Below, in pieces: positions 1-7,131 of a stretch of DNA of 32,646 nt (the first letter of the stretch is position 1; each line of letters opens with the position of its first letter). Source of the DNA: JBBAFM01 sp041655415. GTDB lineage: Bacteria; Bacillota; Clostridia; Peptostreptococcales; JAAYPU01. The notes below the pieces were generated by a model that was not told the DNA's origin, made no database searches, and saw only the letters and a program-made list of their open reading frames with translations. The translations under genes and the position numbers were made by a program. The DNA lies in assembly GCA_964429195.1 (NCBI GenBank), contig CAYSBC010000020.1, positions 1-32,646 of the forward strand. Reading direction: 5' to 3'.

Positions 1-62
1 GGATTATCCTTACGATATGGCTGAATATGACCAGATAGATAATATCAATCAATTGTGGGTTC

Positions 63-902
63 ATGGATTTAACAATAGCGGTAGTTCAAACAGAGACTTA
101 TCGAGGTGACAACGAGAAGGAAATTAACATAAAGAGGGCTAAGGAGTATATAGATGAAGCTGCTGATAAAGGAGCAAAAATTATTTGTTTTCCAGAAAGT
201 TTTCCTGGTCCATGGAAACAGTCAGCAATGTATAGTCCTATAGAGGATATAGCGCAAAAAGCAGCTGAAAGAAAAGTATACGTAATTATTGGAGCACTGG
301 AAACCTTTGGTGAACATAATGAAAAATGCTACAACCTTGAAGTGCTTATAGGTCCAGATGGCAATGTTATTGGCAAGTATAGAAGAACATCTCCTCATGG
401 TCCTTGGATGTATACAGGCGGTTGGTTATGGGATTTTAACTATGTCGCCGGGGATGATTTGCCTGTATTTGAAACAGAATATTGTAAAATAGGGATTCTT
501 ATATGTAGTGAAGTATATGTACCTGAACTTTCAAGAGTTTTAGCTTTAAAAGGAGCGGAAATAATATTTATACCTAATGGTGTAGCAAGATCGGATTTAT
601 GGGAAACTTGGAGCACTCTAATTAAAGCAAGAGCATTTGAAAATCTAGCTGTATCAACAACATGCAGAAACATTATCGATGGGGAAGAAGGATTAGCAAT
701 CGTAGCAGGCCCAGAGGGAACTTTATTGGAATCTAGGGAAGCTGGCGTTCATATTGTAAATGTAGATTTAGAACGTTTGCGTTGGCTTAGAGAGAATGAA
801 GATAGATTTCATCATGAGCTTCCATATAAAGTAAAGCCGGGATTGTTGACCCAGTGGAGGCGTCCGGAACTTTATAATGAAATAGTAAAGAAAGATGAAT
901 AA
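63..902 (+). CDS. Carbon-nitrogen hydrolase (nitrilase superfamily)
   Basis: The 279-residue product is a cytoplasmic nitrilase-superfamily hydrolase, which cleaves a C-N bond in an amide or nitrile through a Glu-Lys-Cys triad. All three residues are visible: E45 in FPESFPG, K105 in GKYRR and C148 in ILICSE. Length and the N-terminal IAVVQ strand fit the family. The ATG at 63 is preferred because a stop (36-38) lies just upstream in frame. The ribosome binding site is poor (GTGGG), so translation may depend on an upstream gene outside the window. An aldehyde dehydrogenase follows 146 bases downstream on the same strand, which suggests a shared catabolic route such as amide or nitrile, then aldehyde, then acid, but the substrate cannot be read from the sequence. 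Family assignment is firm; specificity is open. Confidence 0.9.
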   Translation: MDLTIAVVQTETYRGDNEKEINIKRAKEYIDEAADKGAKIICFPESFPGPWKQSAMYSPIEDIAQKAAERKVYVIIGALETFGEHNEKCYNLEVLIGPDGNVIGKYRRTSPHGPWMYTGGWLWDFNYVAGDDLPVFETEYCKIGILICSEVYVPELSRVLALKGAEIIFIPNGVARSDLWETWSTLIKARAFENLAVSTTCRNIIDGEEGLAIVAGPEGTLLESREAGVHIVNVDLERLRWLRENEDRFHHELPYKVKPGLLTQWRRPELYNEIVKKDE

Positions 903-1048
903 GAAATAAGAAAATTCGATTTCATTGTTTGCGAGACAATTTAGCTGAAAGAATTTTACATTCCCTTCATTGAATTTTCATTTAATACGATGGGACATTT
1001 TTTCAAATATTAAAGATCGATAGATTATAGAGAAAAGGAATGGTGAGA

Positions 1049-2533
1049 ATGGTTATACAAAACAATAAACTTCCAATGCTAGCAACGAAATGGTCTTCTG
1101 AAAAAGCAGAACACCAATTTGCTGTTTATAATCCTGCAACGGATAAGGTTATTACAGTCATTCAAGGTGGGGGAGCTGAAGAAATAGATGCAGCAGTAAG
1201 TGCTGCAGATAAAGCTTTTCATGAAGTCTGGAAGCATGTTCCTGCACAAGAAAGAGGATCATTACTTCGTAAATCTGCTGAAATTATTAAATTAAATCTA
1301 GAGGAGCTAGCCATATTGGAATCAAAAGAAAATGGCAAGCCTATTAATCAAGCGCGGGATGATGTTGAAAAGTGTGTGAAAGCTTTTGAATATTTTGGCT
1401 GTCTTGTCGGAAACATTCCCAATGAGCTATTGGATCTTGGTCCAATCTATGTTCCTATTTTTTTAGAACCCTATGGGGTAGTAGGTGGCATTCTACCTTA
1501 TAATTGGCCGCCTATACACATGGCAGCCAAAACCGCTCCGGTTTTAGCTGCTGGTAATACTGTTGTATTAAAACCAGCAGAACAAGCCCCGCTCACAGTT
1601 ATAAGGTTAGTGGAACTGATTCAAGATGTTTTCCCAAAGAATGTAATAAATGTTGTTGCCGGAATAGGACCGGAAACAGGGCAAGCTTTAGTATCTCATC
1701 CCTTGGTTCGGAAAATTTCTTTTACAGGTGCCTCAGCAACTGGAGTTTCCATTCTTAAAGAAGCAGCAAATAATTTAACCCCTTGTATTTTAGAATTAGG
1801 TGGAAAAAACCCGATGATTGTTTTTGAAGATGCAAACATTGATTCAGCAGTGAGAGGAGCTGTAGAGGGAGCTTTTTATAACTCAGGGCAGGCTTGTACA
1901 GCTGCTTCACGTATTATAGTTCATCGAAGTATTCAAGAAGAATTTGTTGATAGACTTGCAAAGGTAGTAAAAGAAATGAAAGTAGGGGATGGAGCTAATT
2001 CAACTACGCATATTGGCCCGCTTGTTTCACAGCAACAGAAAAAAAGAGTTTTAGATTATATTGATATAGGGATTAAAGAGGGCGCTGTTATTGCTGCAGA
2101 AGGAAAATTGCCAGAAGAACCTGAATTAAAGGATGGTTATTTCGTTAAACCAATAATTTTTACAAATGTAGATACGAAAATGAGGATAGCCCAAGAGGAG
2201 ATTTTTGGTCCTGTTACATGCATATTGACTTTTGATGATATAGAAGAAGCAATTTCTATAGCAAATGATTCAGAATATGGCCTGGTAGCAAGTATTTATA
2301 CCGCTTCTCATGATTTTGCAATGAGAGTTGCCAGACAACTTGATGTAGGGACAGTATTTATAAATAACTATTATCGAGGTGGAGTCGGAGTGCCATTTGG
2401 CGGTAATAAAGCTAGTGGTTTTGGAAGAGAACGAGCGCTAGAGACCATCCGAGAATTTGGAAGAAGTAAAGCTGTTAAAGTGTTATCAGGATTAGGAAAT
2501 GTAAAGGAATGGGACACAGAGAATCATGACTGA
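1049..2533 (+). CDS. NAD(P)-dependent aldehyde dehydrogenase
   Basis: This cytoplasmic enzyme of the aldehyde dehydrogenase superfamily oxidises an aldehyde to the acid with NAD(P)+. Numbered from an ATG at 1040, visible residues are the catalytic Asn in PYNWPP (N155), cofactor-binding Lys in VLKPAEQ (K178), the FTGASATG loop, the general base in LELGGKNP (E252), the nucleophile in NSGQACTAASR (C286) and EEIFGPV. I prefer the ATG at 1049: AAGGA at 1035-1039 is then about nine bases upstream, whereas it directly abuts the 1040 ATG. The product is then 494 residues, normal for the family. The 137-base gap to the hydrolase upstream contains no clear terminator. The substrate is unknown; the 146-base separation from the hydrolase start is compatible with, but does not prove, a common pathway. 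Confidence 0.93.
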   Translation: MVIQNNKLPMLATKWSSEKAEHQFAVYNPATDKVITVIQGGGAEEIDAAVSAADKAFHEVWKHVPAQERGSLLRKSAEIIKLNLEELAILESKENGKPINQARDDVEKCVKAFEYFGCLVGNIPNELLDLGPIYVPIFLEPYGVVGGILPYNWPPIHMAAKTAPVLAAGNTVVLKPAEQAPLTVIRLVELIQDVFPKNVINVVAGIGPETGQALVSHPLVRKISFTGASATGVSILKEAANNLTPCILELGGKNPMIVFEDANIDSAVRGAVEGAFYNSGQACTAASRIIVHRSIQEEFVDRLAKVVKEMKVGDGANSTTHIGPLVSQQQKKRVLDYIDIGIKEGAVIAAEGKLPEEPELKDGYFVKPIIFTNVDTKMRIAQEEIFGPVTCILTFDDIEEAISIANDSEYGLVASIYTASHDFAMRVARQLDVGTVFINNYYRGGVGVPFGGNKASGFGRERALETIREFGRSKAVKVLSGLGNVKEWDTENHD

Positions 2534-2685
2534 TTCTTAAATGTCTATCCTCAGCTTCTCACTTTTTAGCTTTGTCAAGCACAAATGAAAATGACATCCC
2601 CAAAATCATAAACAGAAGTTTTCGTGGCGTAGATATTTTCACCGGAGTCTAGGGGGGTGCGGACAAAAAGTTGGACACTCCTAGT

Positions 2686-2812
2686 GAGCAAAATCTCGAG
2701 TTATGTGTGGAGAAAATGTATAAGAATACAATTATTCCCTTATATTGTATGAATATCGTGCATAATTGCTTAAAAACTGCAATAAAACCACACATAACTC
2801 AATATTTTGCTC
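2686..2812. repeat. 127-bp inverted-repeat element, copy 1 (MITE-like)
   Basis: The segment starts with GAGCAAAAT and ends with its complement ATTTTGCTC. The terminal inverted repeats are about 25 bp long, running from GAGCAAAAT to TGTGTGG, with 23 of 25 positions matching by hand alignment. A second element of exactly 127 bp lies at 22651-22777, about 72% identical in the same orientation. No coding capacity is present. An 18-bp flank (2813-2830) is also shared with copy 2 but on the opposite side. It is either a MITE-type transposon relic or a dispersed structured element; no target-site duplication is obvious. Confidence 0.75.
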
Positions 2813-2901
2813 CTTTATCCCATATTTACTCCCATTTTCATTTGTGATTTTAAGGTGATATTATCTTTGTGTTTCATATAGAGAAAAAACTAAAAAAATA
2901 G

Positions 2902-2930
2902 TTGTCTTTTTCTCTGATCTGGGGTACAAT
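2902..2930 (+). promoter_or_regulatory. Promoter of tRNA-Lys
   Basis: TTGTCT (2902-2907) and TACAAT (2925-2930) are separated by exactly 17 bases, a good sigma-A promoter. The predicted start is near 2937, about 55 bases before the tRNA. The spacer and the AAAAA after the -10 closely resemble the promoter of the tRNA-Arg gene at 25302-25330. Confidence 0.75.
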
Positions 2931-2962
2931 AAAAATTGCGAATCAGGGGGACTGGGAAAAGA

Positions 2963-2976
2963 TTAATCAGGGTGTC
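2963..2976 (+). repeat. Partial duplicate of tRNA-Lys anticodon/variable region
   Basis: TTAATCAGGGTGTC here is identical to 3027-3040 inside tRNA-Lys, where it covers the 3' side of the anticodon arm and the variable loop. The copies are 64 bp apart. AATCAGGG also occurs at 2941-2948. This may be a relic of a damaged tandem tRNA gene or of recombination at the tRNA. Confidence 0.5.
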
Positions 2977-2992
2977 TCATTTGTAATTGCAA

Positions 2993-3068
2993 GCCTCATT
3001 AGCTCAGTTGGTAGAGCACCTGACTCTTAATCAGGGTGTCGGCGGTTCAAACCCGCCATGGGGTACCA
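2993..3068 (+). tRNA. tRNA-Lys (anticodon CTT)
   Basis: This is a 76-base cloverleaf with encoded CCA. The acceptor stem pairs GCCTCAT with ATGGGGT, allowing G-U pairs. The D arm contains AGCTCAGTTGGTAGAGC, the anticodon arm is CTGACTCTTAATCAG with anticodon CTT, and the T arm contains GGTTCAAACCC. The discriminator base is A. It is a single tRNA transcribed from the promoter at 2902-2930. Confidence 0.97.
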
Positions 3069-3080
3069 TCAAAACATTGG

Positions 3081-3120
3081 AAAAGCAAGTTTTATCATGA
3101 TTTGTTAAGACTTGTTTTTT
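3081..3120 (+). terminator. Terminator of tRNA-Lys
   Basis: AAAAGCAAGT (3081-3090) pairs with the complementary arm ending at 3119, giving about 10 pairs with one G-U and a 19-base loop. The 3' arm runs into a T tract. It lies 12 bases after the tRNA CCA end. Confidence 0.6.
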
Positions 3121-3125
3121 AGTTT

Positions 3126-3154
3126 TTGCCAATATTTTGCAAACATGCTATAAT
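3126..3154 (+). promoter_or_regulatory. Promoter of the histidine kinase gene
   Basis: TTGCCA (3126-3131) and TATAAT (3149-3154) are 17 bases apart, and TGC just before the -10 makes it an extended -10. The predicted transcript has a leader of about 100 bases before the ATG at 3262. Confidence 0.75.
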
Positions 3155-3261
3155 AATAATCAATATTAGGTGAATATACTTATTGTGGTGACTTAGCTAT
3201 CCGGCTATGATTAGCATGGCATGTAGAGCTTAATAACAGACAGACATATAGGGGGAATACT

Positions 3262-4050
3262 ATGGTCACAAGTAATAGATTTGAAAAGGAAGATGATGAT
3301 GTCCAAGATTTATGTGAAAGAAGCAAGGAAGAAGCACGTGCATATATAGCCGAGCTTGAGAAAAAAGATAAAAATAAGGATGAATTTATCAGCATATTAT
3401 CCCATGAATTGAGAAATCCAATAGCTGCAATCAAGGGTGGTATTGAGTTACTGGAACTGGTGAATAAAAACAGAGAGACTTTAAAAATAATAATGATTTT
3501 AAAACGTCAGGTTGAACAATTATCGAAGCTGGTTGACGGATTGCTGGATATGACACAAATAACCCAAAATAAGATCATATTAAATAAGGCTATTGTCAAT
3601 CTCAATAAGATTGTTAATGATGCCATAGTGGATATAAGGCCGCAGTATGAAGAAAAAGGTATAAAATTATTAAAAAGTATATGTAAACATTCTATCTTCG
3701 TGAATGTTGATGCAATGCGTATTGCACATTGTATCGGGAATATTTTAAGAAATGCCCTCAAGTACACCCATCAAGATGGTACTGTCAGTATTTCTTTAGA
3801 CATTGAAGGGGAGAAGGCAGTTATCAAAATACAAGATAATGGTATTGGAATTAGTTCGGAAATGTTACTAAGAATTTTTGAGCCCTATGAACAGGCTATT
3901 GATAATTCCTCTAATAGTTTAAATAAGGGGCTGGGATTAGGGCTTTTCATTGTAAAGAATATTATAGAAATGCATGATGGTGATGTGAGCGCAAGTAGTC
4001 CAGGCTTAACGAAGGGATCATTATTTACAATGCGACTACCAATTCTCTAG
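3262..4050 (+). CDS. Soluble sensor histidine kinase, no membrane segment
   Basis: The 262-residue protein has a short charged helical N-terminus (about 1-40, likely coiled coil), a HisKA dimerisation domain with phospho-acceptor H48 in ILSHELRNP, and a HATPase_c domain with an N box (GNILRNALKY), a G1 box (DNGIGIS) and a G2 box (GLGLGLFIV). There is no hydrophobic segment and no recognisable PAS or GAF sensor domain, so the kinase must be cytoplasmic and either sense through its N-terminus or take input from a partner. GGGGGA precedes the ATG by a normal distance. No response regulator gene is adjacent; instead a ribbon-helix-helix gene starts 20 bases downstream in the same transcript. The signal is unknown. 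Confidence 0.9.
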   Translation: MVTSNRFEKEDDDVQDLCERSKEEARAYIAELEKKDKNKDEFISILSHELRNPIAAIKGGIELLELVNKNRETLKIIMILKRQVEQLSKLVDGLLDMTQITQNKIILNKAIVNLNKIVNDAIVDIRPQYEEKGIKLLKSICKHSIFVNVDAMRIAHCIGNILRNALKYTHQDGTVSISLDIEGEKAVIKIQDNGIGISSEMLLRIFEPYEQAIDNSSNSLNKGLGLGLFIVKNIIEMHDGDVSASSPGLTKGSLFTMRLPIL

Positions 4051-4070
4051 AAAAAAGTGAGGGATAGGTT

Positions 4071-4349
4071 ATGAATAATGAGAATCAAGAGAGCAAAAAA
4101 AGCAATAAGGACATTATAGAAGGGGGCCAATTGTACATAGACATGGAATCATTATCCTTGAAGGAAATTAATGAGATGGCATCGAAAAAGATAAGGATAA
4201 AGAAAAAGAAGGAGCCTATGACCTATTTGCACATTAGGATACCTTTAAGCCTGAAAAAACAGCTTGTAAAAGCAGCAGAACAAGAGGAGAGAACTGCCTC
4301 TAACCTTGTTCGATTGCTCATAAGGGAACATGTTAAGGAGATTATTTGA
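4071..4349 (+). CDS. Ribbon-helix-helix DNA-binding protein
   Basis: The 92-residue protein has a polar N-terminal half (1-45) and a C-terminal region (about 50-90) that fits the CopG/Arc ribbon-helix-helix pattern: the beta strand YLHIRIPLSLKKQL, then helices AAEQEERTASNLVRLLIREH. Such proteins dimerise and bind DNA through the paired strand. GAGGGATAGG precedes the ATG. It lies 20 bases after the histidine kinase and ends just before a strong terminator, so the two form a two-gene operon. It could regulate its own operon; no toxin gene is next to it, so an antitoxin role is not supported. Confidence 0.75.
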   Translation: MNNENQESKKSNKDIIEGGQLYIDMESLSLKEINEMASKKIRIKKKKEPMTYLHIRIPLSLKKQLVKAAEQEERTASNLVRLLIREHVKEII

Positions 4350-4358
4350 TGTTCAGCC

Positions 4359-4386
4359 AAAAAACACACAGATTCGTGTGTTTTTT
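4359..4386. terminator. Bidirectional terminator
   Basis: Perfect 11-bp stem AAAAAACACAC / GTGTGTTTTTT with a 6-base loop. It has a T run on both strands and lies between the convergent kinase/RHH operon and the small minus-strand gene ending at 4393. Confidence 0.9.
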
Positions 4387-4392
4387 AGATTG

Positions 4393-4563
4393 CTACTCAT
4401 GGTTAATTTTTTCTTCAAAAACAAGTTTCCCAAGCTCAGGGAGTACTCTGGATGGTAAATCTCCATAATCAATGCTATCTTTAGAATCTAGAGGTGCATT
4501 CACTAAACTATTGATTAAATTAATGGATTTCATTTCATCCAAACTGATATGTGTCTCTTTCAA
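4393..4563 (-). CDS. Small hypothetical protein, 56 residues
   Basis: I do not recognise this protein. The minus strand carries AAAGGAGGTGGTAAA directly before a TTG codon at 4563, so the coding region is taken from that TTG and not from a longer upstream reading. The product is acidic to neutral, with no membrane segment and no cysteine. It begins KETHISLDE and has a C-terminal stretch GDLPSRVLPELGKLV. The gene ends next to the bidirectional terminator at 4359-4386. TTGACA is found upstream on the minus strand, but without a convincing -10. The strong ribosome binding site and terminator make translation likely. It lies downstream of another very small gene with an almost identical ribosome binding site. 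Confidence 0.6.
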   Translation of the reverse strand: MKETHISLDEMKSINLINSLVNAPLDSKDSIDYGDLPSRVLPELGKLVFEEKINHE

Positions 4564-4667
4564 TTTACCACCTCCTTTATTTATTTTGAACAAAAGTGGA
4601 CAAATTAAACATGTCAAAAAATTTCTTTTTTTGCTGACCGTGATTAGGGGAAAAAGCAAATAGTGAA

Positions 4668-4691
4668 AGCCGCCAATTATTTTAGGCGGCT
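4668..4691 (-). terminator. GC-rich hairpin between two small genes
   Basis: AGCCGCC / GGCGGCT forms a 7-bp GC-rich stem with a 10-base loop. On the minus strand it lies 15 bases after the stop of the cysteine-rich peptide gene. The following T run is weak (TTTCACTATTTGCTTTTT), so it may be a leaky terminator or an mRNA-stabilising stem. Confidence 0.5.
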
Positions 4692-4705
4692 CTTAGTTTT
4701 ATGGG

Positions 4706-4816
4706 TTAACAACGTCTTCTTGGGCAGTTTCTCGAACATCTAGAGGAGCAGGTTCCCAGGGAAGTCCTACAGCATTTTCCAATGAAAAAACCTGCCAACA
4801 GAGGAAGGATACACAT
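4706..4816 (-). CDS. Cysteine/arginine-rich micro-protein, 36 residues
   Basis: A 37-codon reading frame on the minus strand is preceded by AAAGGAGGTCATAAA before its ATG, an ideal ribosome binding site and spacing. The product has a hydrophobic start (residues 3-13, ILPLLAGFFIG), then a basic tail with cysteines at 2, 15, 16, 23, 27, 31 and 36 and arginines at 17, 26, 29, 33, 34 and 35. C23, C27 and C31 are spaced by three residues. Charge is strongly positive. I know no family with this pattern; it does not match the SCIFF peptide of clostridia as I recall it. It could be a membrane-anchored metal-binding or redox peptide, an antimicrobial or a peptide precursor. No maturase or export gene is adjacent, although a MATE exporter is divergent. 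A TACAAT lies upstream without a good -35. Confidence 0.55.
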   Translation of the reverse strand: MCILPLLAGFFIGKCCRTSLGTCSSRCSRNCPRRRC

Positions 4817-4911
4817 TTTATGACCTCCTTTCGTTGTGCTTCTATTGTATGTTAGAGCACTTCGAAGGGTGATGTTATAAACAAGTTCATCTGGATGACA
4901 TCAACAATTAA

Positions 4912-4920
4912 TGCTATAAT
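4912..4920 (+). promoter_or_regulatory. Extended -10 element before MATE gene
   Basis: TGC-TATAAT is an extended -10 hexamer located 48 bases upstream of the GTG start at 4969. The -35 position (TGGATG at 4892-4897, 17-base spacing) is weak, as is common when TGn is present. Confidence 0.55.
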
Positions 4921-4968
4921 CGTTTTATTGATTATTTTTAATAAGCACTAGAAAGAGGGACATTAAAA

Positions 4969-6306
4969 GTGAAAGCAGCTAATAAAAGATTTTATAAAAC
5001 AATTATTCATTTAGCATTGCCTATGGCTATACAGCAGCTAGTCCTGATGTCTGTCAATATGGCTGATACGCTAATGGTAGGAAGATTAGGAGAGCAGCAT
5101 ATTGCAGCTGTAGGCATTGCCAATAAATATTATTATATCATATTCACACTTTATGTAGCTATCAATAGTACAGCAAGTATCTTTATATCCAGAGCTTTTG
5201 GTAATAAGAATAATTTGGCTTTAAAAAACGCTTTTTGCTTTTCAGGGTTATTGGGAACTTCGATAGGCTTAATAGCATCCTTATTTACCATAGCATTTCC
5301 ACAGCTTATACTGAGGATATTTACAAATGATCCTGTTGTCATTAGCCTAGGAGTAGGTTACCTAAGAATTGTAGCTATAAGCTATGTTTTTATAGCTTTA
5401 ACAAGCACATTTTCATATGCACTTAAGAGTATTGGTAACGCTAAAACCGGAATGCGCGTTAGCTTGCTTGCACTTATCATTAATATCATATTGAACTATC
5501 TCTTAATCTTTACGGCTGGGTTAGGTGTAATAGGGGCAGCCATAGCCACAGTGTTAGCTCGCCTAGCAGAGGTTATGCTTCTTGCCCGTTATATATATAG
5601 AACGGATTCTCTACTTAAAATAAGCCTAGGCGATTTTAAGAATATAACAAGGGAATTTATGACGGATTATATAAGGGTGCTCCTGCCTGTAGGAATGAAC
5701 GATATTATTTGGGTAGTAGGTATATCGATGTATATGGTGGCTTACGGAAAATTGGGGACGGAAGCTATTGCGGCAGTGAATATATCAGAAAATGTACAGA
5801 ATGTTTTCTTTTCATTTAGTATAGGATTATCACAGGCAGCAGCAGTTATCATAGGAAATGTCATAGGAAAAGAAGGACCGAAAAGGGCGCAATATTATGC
5901 AACAAGATTTATTAGAATCGGAGTCGTAGTCGGAAGCATTTGTGGACTCATCTTATTTTTACTGGCACCGATTATTATAGGATTTTTTAATTTATCAGAA
6001 GAAGTTCGCCTTTTATCACTCAGGACCCTCTATGTTACCGCAGTGTTTATCAATATTAGGACAGTTGCCCTAATATTGATTATTGGCATTCTTCGAAGCG
6101 GTGGAGATGTGAAGTATTCCATGTATGCGGAAGGTTTTAGTATTTGGGCTATAGGTGTTCCCCTAGCCTTTATCGGTACCATGGTTTTTAAATTAGACAT
6201 TTATTTTGTAGTGCTCTTAGTCAGCCTAGAGGAATTAATTAAAACAGCCATTGTTATGAAAAGAATTGTAAGTAAAAAATGGATTCATAGGTTAACCACC
6301 CGTTAG
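4969..6306 (+). CDS. MATE family multidrug/cation efflux transporter
   Basis: The 445-residue membrane protein has about 12 hydrophobic helices in two homologous halves, the normal MATE size. The N-terminal signature HLALPMAIQQLVLMSVNMAD followed by VGRLGEQHIAAVG is typical of the NorM/DinF superfamily, which exports cationic drugs or metabolites using Na+ or H+ gradients. Start is a GTG with GAGGGA about nine bases upstream. It is a single-gene unit, transcribed away from the small cysteine-rich gene and converging on the minus-strand phosphatase gene. Substrate and coupling ion cannot be read from sequence. Confidence 0.93.
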   Translation: MKAANKRFYKTIIHLALPMAIQQLVLMSVNMADTLMVGRLGEQHIAAVGIANKYYYIIFTLYVAINSTASIFISRAFGNKNNLALKNAFCFSGLLGTSIGLIASLFTIAFPQLILRIFTNDPVVISLGVGYLRIVAISYVFIALTSTFSYALKSIGNAKTGMRVSLLALIINIILNYLLIFTAGLGVIGAAIATVLARLAEVMLLARYIYRTDSLLKISLGDFKNITREFMTDYIRVLLPVGMNDIIWVVGISMYMVAYGKLGTEAIAAVNISENVQNVFFSFSIGLSQAAAVIIGNVIGKEGPKRAQYYATRFIRIGVVVGSICGLILFLLAPIIIGFFNLSEEVRLLSLRTLYVTAVFINIRTVALILIIGILRSGGDVKYSMYAEGFSIWAIGVPLAFIGTMVFKLDIYFVVLLVSLEELIKTAIVMKRIVSKKWIHRLTTR

Positions 6307-6316
6307 GTAAATGTCA

Positions 6317-6333
6317 TTAAAAGGGCTCCTTTA
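6317..6333. terminator. Small hairpin between convergent genes
   Basis: TTAAAAGG / CCTTTAA with a 3-base loop lies in the 24-base gap between the MATE gene and the phosphatase gene. The stem is short and lacks a long T run, so termination is only possible, not certain. Confidence 0.3.
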
Positions 6334-7131
6334 AAGCTCCACGATGTTACGTATTTTTTCACATAGCTCTTTATTGCCGGTTAAAATGGAAAGACGACCA
6401 TCTGCATAGGTCTGGGTCCAGAAATAGCCACCGGCTTCTTCAACAATACATTGACCGGCCGTAATATCCCAGACGGATAACTTGAGCTCCCAATGAGCAT
6501 CTAAAACACCTTGAGCAACAAGGCATAAGTCATAGGCAGCAGCGCCCATACGACGAATACCCTTGATTAATGGAATCATCTTCTGTATATTTTGGGAGTT
6601 GTTTTTTGGTGATATTGCCCGGTCATAAGGAAAGCCTGTTGATAATACAGCAGCTTTTAAATCTGTGACAGAAGAAGCAGACAATTTAATGGTAGAGCCC
6701 GTCAGGCCACTCATCAAATAAGAACCCTGGTTTTCGGCTGCATAATAGAGTTCATTTAATGTAGGAACATAGATGATTCCGAGGACAGGTTTTTGATCCT
6801 TTGTGCCAAAATGGCGTACCTTTCCAATAGAGATAGCAAAGATAGGGCTACCTATTGAAAAATTTGTTGTACCATCTAAAGGATCGACTATCCAAGTATA
6901 GCTGCTTTTGTTTTTAATCACCGGCTCAGCTTCTTCTGTAATAATATTATCTTCGGGGAAATGTTCCATTAAAAATTTTAAAATTTTATCATTAGAGGTC
7001 TTATCAACCTCTGTTATCAAATCAATCTCTGTTGTTTTCGAGTGGATATTTAAATTTGATTTTCTGAAGTTTTCAATTTGATAGCGACCTATTTCGCGTA
7101 TAAAAGGTTCAAGTAATTTTATTTCTTTCAT
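6331..7131 (-). CDS. Inositol monophosphatase family protein
   Basis: The 266-residue protein belongs to the Mg2+-dependent, Li+-sensitive phosphatase family (inositol monophosphatase, FBPase, PAP phosphatase). Metal ligands are visible: E66/E67 in ITEEAE, D83/D86/T88 in VDPLDGTTNF, and D222 in SVWDITAGQ followed by EEAGG. The start at 7131 is chosen because AAAAAAAGGAGCT precedes the ATG, and this ATG overlaps the ATPase stop by one base (TAATG), a classic translational coupling. A longer reading to 7221 has no such support. The pairing with a Ca2+-ATPase is unusual. The substrate could be a sugar phosphate, an inositol phosphate or a nucleotide phosphate. Confidence 0.9.
   Translation of the reverse strand: MKEIKLLEPFIREIGRYQIENFRKSNLNIHSKTTEIDLITEVDKTSNDKILKFLMEHFPEDNIITEEAEPVIKNKSSYTWIVDPLDGTTNFSIGSPIFAISIGKVRHFGTKDQKPVLGIIYVPTLNELYYAAENQGSYLMSGLTGSTIKLSASSVTDLKAAVLSTGFPYDRAISPKNNSQNIQKMIPLIKGIRRMGAAAYDLCLVAQGVLDAHWELKLSVWDITAGQCIVEEAGGYFWTQTYADGRLSILTGNKELCEKIRNIVEL

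Larger units (their letters stand above)
2534..2992. other. Gene-poor stretch before tRNA-Lys
   Basis: No credible coding region is seen here. It holds the 127-bp inverted-repeat element (2686-2812), a 14-bp perfect inverted repeat outside it (CACAAATGAAAATG at 2580-2593 and its complement at 2833-2846), a GGACAAAAAGTTGGACAC string at 2661-2678 that resembles the end of an IS3/IS150-group insertion sequence, a tRNA promoter and a partial tRNA duplicate. The nesting suggests a site that has received more than one insertion. Confidence 0.6.

Noticed and set aside
1..109. Open frame ending at TGA 107-109 as the tail of an upstream gene
   Set aside because: It would overlap the hydrolase gene by 47 bases, and only about 35 codons are visible with no recognisable motif.
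3155..3261. Possible riboswitch in the kinase leader
   Set aside because: Small pairings such as TTAGCT / AGCTTAA exist, but no known riboswitch core could be recognised.
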